From: Trichococcus collinsii
GTDB taxonomy: Bacteria > Bacillota > Bacilli > Lactobacillales > Aerococcaceae
NCBI RefSeq assembly: GCF_900107505.1
Contig: NZ_FNQH01000002.1
Coordinates: forward strand, 186,001 to 250,000
Direction: 5' to 3'
DNA: 64,000 bases
In this document: piece by piece, positions 61,734 to 64,000 of the stretch
How the letters are laid out: each line of letters opens with the position of its first letter
How positions within the stretch are numbered: the first letter of the stretch is position 1
The notes under the pieces: model-generated
What the model saw: only the letters and a program-made list of their open reading frames with translations
Databases searched by the model: none
What the model was told of the DNA's origin: nothing
Translations under genes and position numbers: made by a program

Positions 61734-62726
61734 TTATTTTCCTTCTCTCTTTTTGATTTTGATGCTGATTTCGCCATATGTCAGGGTTTTCGTTTCCCCA
61801 TTGGGCAAGGCTACAACTAGTCCGCCATCGTCGTCGATTGCGATCGCTTTGGCTTCGATCGTTTCGCTTCCTTGGGGAAAAGTAACTTGTTCACCCAAGA
61901 CGAAGCAACGTTTGCGGTACTCGTCCAGGTAGGACCGGGATGCCAAATCAGGGTAAAGGACATAAAAACGGTTGAGTATTTCGGCAGCCATTTGGTTCCG
62001 TGTCACCACGGCATTTTTTGAATCGAACAACGTGCCGGCAATCGATTGGATTACATCAGGAAAATCCGTTTCAGGCGCCCGGAAGTTCAGGCCGATACCT
62101 AAAATGATCGTTCCGATTGTCCGCGATTCCATATCCATGATCCCTTCCGTCAGGATGCCGCAGACTTTCCTGCCATCCAGGAAGATATCATTCACCCATT
62201 TGATTTGGGGTTCTTTTCCTGTCAATGTTTCGATTGCCTGACAGACGGCCACAGCGGCGGCAGTCGTGATCAAAGTGGCGTTGTCCAGATCAGCAACCGG
62301 CTTCAAAACCAAACTCATGTACAGGCCCGATTCGCTAGGTGAGTAGAAAACTCTACCCAAGCGCCCTCTGCCCTTTGTCTGTTCTTCCGATAAGATCACG
62401 CCTTCGAAGGTCGCTTCTTCGTTGACGATGCGTTTGGCCTCCAAGTTGGTCGAATCGATAGTTTTATGCGCAATGATCCGGTGATCTTTCAGCGCTTCCG
62501 ATAGCAGAGGCACGATGGCGGCCTCCGACAACAAATCGTTTTCGACTGACAGTTGATACCCTTTATTCGTCGTTGCTTCTATCTGATAGCCTTCTTTTTT
62601 CAGGCCGTTGATTGCTTTCCACACGGATGTTCTGGAAACTTCCAATTTATCAGCCAAATCTTGGCCGGAAATGCTTTCGCCTTTATGCTGCTCCAGAAAC
62701 TGCAGAACTTTCTCCTTTGTTGACAT
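61734..62726 (-). CDS. birA: Bifunctional biotin ligase/repressor BirA
   Basis: 330 residues: N-terminal winged helix (about 1-60, SGQDLADKLEVSRTSVWKAINGL), then the biotin ligase domain with STNLEAKRIV, EEQTKGRGRLGRVFYSPSESGLYMSLVLKP (biotinyl-AMP loop), IKWVNDIFLDGRKVCGILTE and a C-terminal domain. Group II BirA, expected to repress biotin genes. Adjacent to bioY, which it probably controls. ATG after AATGGAGGGAAAGG. Repeat copy B ends 22 bp upstream. Confidence 0.96.
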   Translation of the reverse strand: MSTKEKVLQFLEQHKGESISGQDLADKLEVSRTSVWKAINGLKKEGYQIEATTNKGYQLSVENDLLSEAAIVPLLSEALKDHRIIAHKTIDSTNLEAKRIVNEEATFEGVILSEEQTKGRGRLGRVFYSPSESGLYMSLVLKPVADLDNATLITTAAAVAVCQAIETLTGKEPQIKWVNDIFLDGRKVCGILTEGIMDMESRTIGTIILGIGLNFRAPETDFPDVIQSIAGTLFDSKNAVVTRNQMAAEILNRFYVLYPDLASRSYLDEYRKRCFVLGEQVTFPQGSETIEAKAIAIDDDGGLVVALPNGETKTLTYGEISIKIKKREGK

Positions 62727-62747
62727 CCTTTCCCTCCATTCTCTTTA

Positions 62748-62935
62748 AGAAAAGCTGAACGGGTTCGCTCAGCCCTGAAAGAAATTTAGGAAATCTGGCC
62801 CTGAATGAGCATCGTAGAGCGCAATGGGTCAGATTTATCTAATTTCCGAAGGGCTAACCCGTGAAGCTAGCCACCATGTTGAGATGCATAAAATATTTTG
62901 CTATCCTGTAAAACACCTATGGTGATACACTTTTG
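62748..62935 (-). repeat. 188-bp interspersed repeat, copy B
   Basis: Reverse-complement partner of copy A (35625-35812). Its terminal hairpin reads GCTGAGCG...CGTTCAGC where A has GCGGAACG...CGTTCCGC: a G-C pair is replaced by T-A, a compensatory change. It lies directly upstream of birA, in the same direction of reading. Confidence 0.85.
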
Positions 62936-62970
62936 ATTACAAAATAATCTTATACTTTTCTTGAATATAA

Positions 62971-63003
62971 AAAAAACCACCACTTGAACCGAAGTGATGG
63001 TCT
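62971..63003 (-). terminator. Terminator of the aminotransferase gene
   Basis: ACCACCACTT and AAGTGATGGT form a 10-bp stem with one wobble; followed by eight T on the minus strand. Confidence 0.8.
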
Positions 63004-63076
63004 CAATGCTATATTCAGTTTAACTGCTGACCCACCTCTTGTCAACCCACAAAACAAAAAGGGTGACAATGTTTTT

Positions 63077-63907
63077 TTAGTGTTTCTTTGCTACCTTATA
63101 CGCTCTGACCATTTCGGCATAATCCGCCATGATCGTCCGCACTATCGGATTGTCCATCGTCGGAATCGCAACCGTTCCGATTTTCGATATCGGCAGCACA
63201 TTATTGCCGGTTCCGGAAACGAAGGCTCCTCCAGCATCCTTGACCCACTCGACAGGGATGGCCGTCTCGTTGATTGGAATCTGCCTTTTTCCACATATTT
63301 CGAACACTTTCTTGCGTACGATGCCCAGCAGGACCGCTTTTGCAGGGGGCGTGTATAATTCTTTCCCTTTCACAAAAAAGACATTCGTGCGGCTGCCTTC
63401 CGTGATTTCCTCGTTACCATCCACAAGCAGCAGCTCATAAACGTCTTTATCCACCCGTTCCTGCAGCACAGCTTTCTGGTAATCCGAACGGACAAGCTTG
63501 ATGTTCGGATCCAGTCGTTCGATACTGAACAGGCTCGTCGTGATGCCCTCTTCATAATAGCTTTTTGGCGGGTAGATACTTTGGGTGAAAAAGATCCACA
63601 AAACGCTTTCGCTTTTTGACGTTTTCCCAAGGATGAACTTAAGGTTCTGATTCGCCACCTGATTGGCGGCTATCAGGCGATAGATGCGATCCTCGATGGA
63701 TTCCGCCGTAGCTGGCAGCGGCAGGTCCAGATAAGCAGCGGACCGGAAAAAACGATCTAGATGATCCTCCAAAAATATCGCAATCCCATCCTCGACACGG
63801 ATGACTTCGTATACCGTACGGCCTTCAAATTCCGGATAGCTTTCGCCGTCAGTATTTTTGACAAGATCATCGTTCAATAAGTAATACGGCCCTTCCACTT
63901 TTTCCAT
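63077..63907 (-). CDS. Class IV PLP aminotransferase (D-amino acid/branched-chain/ADC lyase family)
   Basis: Fold IV PLP enzyme (276 aa). GRTVYEVIRVEDGIAIFLEDHLDRFFRSA split over about 29-56 is the family N-terminus; PNIKLVR carries the PLP Lys (about 144); EITEGSRTNVFFV binds the cofactor phosphate; SGTGNNVLPI is the late phosphate/substrate loop. Members include D-alanine aminotransferase, BCAT and aminodeoxychorismate lyase; the sequence does not settle which. ATG at 63907. Confidence 0.85.
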   Translation of the reverse strand: MEKVEGPYYLLNDDLVKNTDGESYPEFEGRTVYEVIRVEDGIAIFLEDHLDRFFRSAAYLDLPLPATAESIEDRIYRLIAANQVANQNLKFILGKTSKSESVLWIFFTQSIYPPKSYYEEGITTSLFSIERLDPNIKLVRSDYQKAVLQERVDKDVYELLLVDGNEEITEGSRTNVFFVKGKELYTPPAKAVLLGIVRKKVFEICGKRQIPINETAIPVEWVKDAGGAFVSGTGNNVLPISKIGTVAIPTMDNPIVRTIMADYAEMVRAYKVAKKH

Positions 63908-64000
63908 ATTCGACGCTCCTTCCCGTTCTTATATTCCTTATTCTACTCCGGAATCCCGAAAAGTACACGCCAATTCGCAAAACAGCGGATGTGACAGCCA

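Noticed and set aside
62936-62970. BirA operator upstream of birA
   Set aside because: Only loose resemblance to TTGTNAAC-N15-GTTNACA within the repeat copy; not supported.
1-64000. tRNA, rRNA, CRISPR, prophage, IS elements
   Set aside because: I found no cloverleaf-like sequences, no regularly spaced direct repeats and no transposase, integrase or phage-type frames by reading; a tRNAscan/CRISPR search was not possible here.

Overview
The window is a continuous stretch of low-to-moderate GC Firmicutes chromosome, densely packed with housekeeping genes. Gene content points to Lactobacillales, most likely Carnobacteriaceae (a Trichococcus-like organism). Pointers are a GlnP with two fused substrate domains, class Ib nrdIEF with paired NrdR boxes, an acyl-ACP thioesterase, BirA-BioY, a YvrJ-type miniprotein and cre/GlnR/WalR-type operators. 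The assignment is an inference; there is no rRNA or tRNA in the window. I see no prophage, insertion sequence, CRISPR array or defence island.

Layout: 1-2.7 kb, partial murB (-), a small membrane protein with exonuclease III, and an SDR. 2.8-5.3 kb, a hydrolase/phosphoribosyltransferase pair and an orphan zinc-binding lipoprotein under a Zur-type box. 5.49-5.86 kb, a strong candidate for an undescribed structured RNA with its own promoter, a CcpA cre site inside the promoter spacer, and a terminator. 6-12.2 kb, GNAT, tsaE, pta, glutathione peroxidase, gluconate kinase, PHP phosphatase and a 3'-truncated chromate transporter. 12.3-17 kb, a five-gene ABC cassette with an embedded alkaline-phosphatase-superfamily enzyme. 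17.2-20.8 kb, nrdIEF. 21-23.7 kb, hydrolase, ung, Cof-type HAD and a YvrJ-type small protein. 24-26.9 kb, glnPQ with a perfect GlnR box. 27-32.2 kb, a 3D-domain cell-wall protein with a WalR-like box, then ppx-ppk. 32.3-39.8 kb, brnQ, an ABC-F protein with one degenerate ATP site, thioesterase, FetAB-type exporter, ChbG and an SDR. 40-44.3 kb, sbcDC. 44.3-49.2 kb, USP, an HTH-PfkB fusion lacking the GAGD motif, HAD, a helical protein and CapA. 49.5-51.8 kb, carboxyspermidine-route polyamine genes. 52-57 kb, leuABCD with a Leu-codon leader-peptide attenuator. 57.3-58.7 kb, an orphan ABC lipoprotein preceded by a second leader ORF and competing hairpins. 58.8-63.9 kb, YedK/HMCES, DUF554, FMN reductase with MhqR-like half sites, bioY, birA and a class IV aminotransferase.

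The most interesting material is non-coding: the cre-controlled RNA, two ribosome-mediated attenuators (one of unknown specificity), and two families of structured intergenic repeats (188 bp and about 136 bp, two copies each) that carry compensatory changes.
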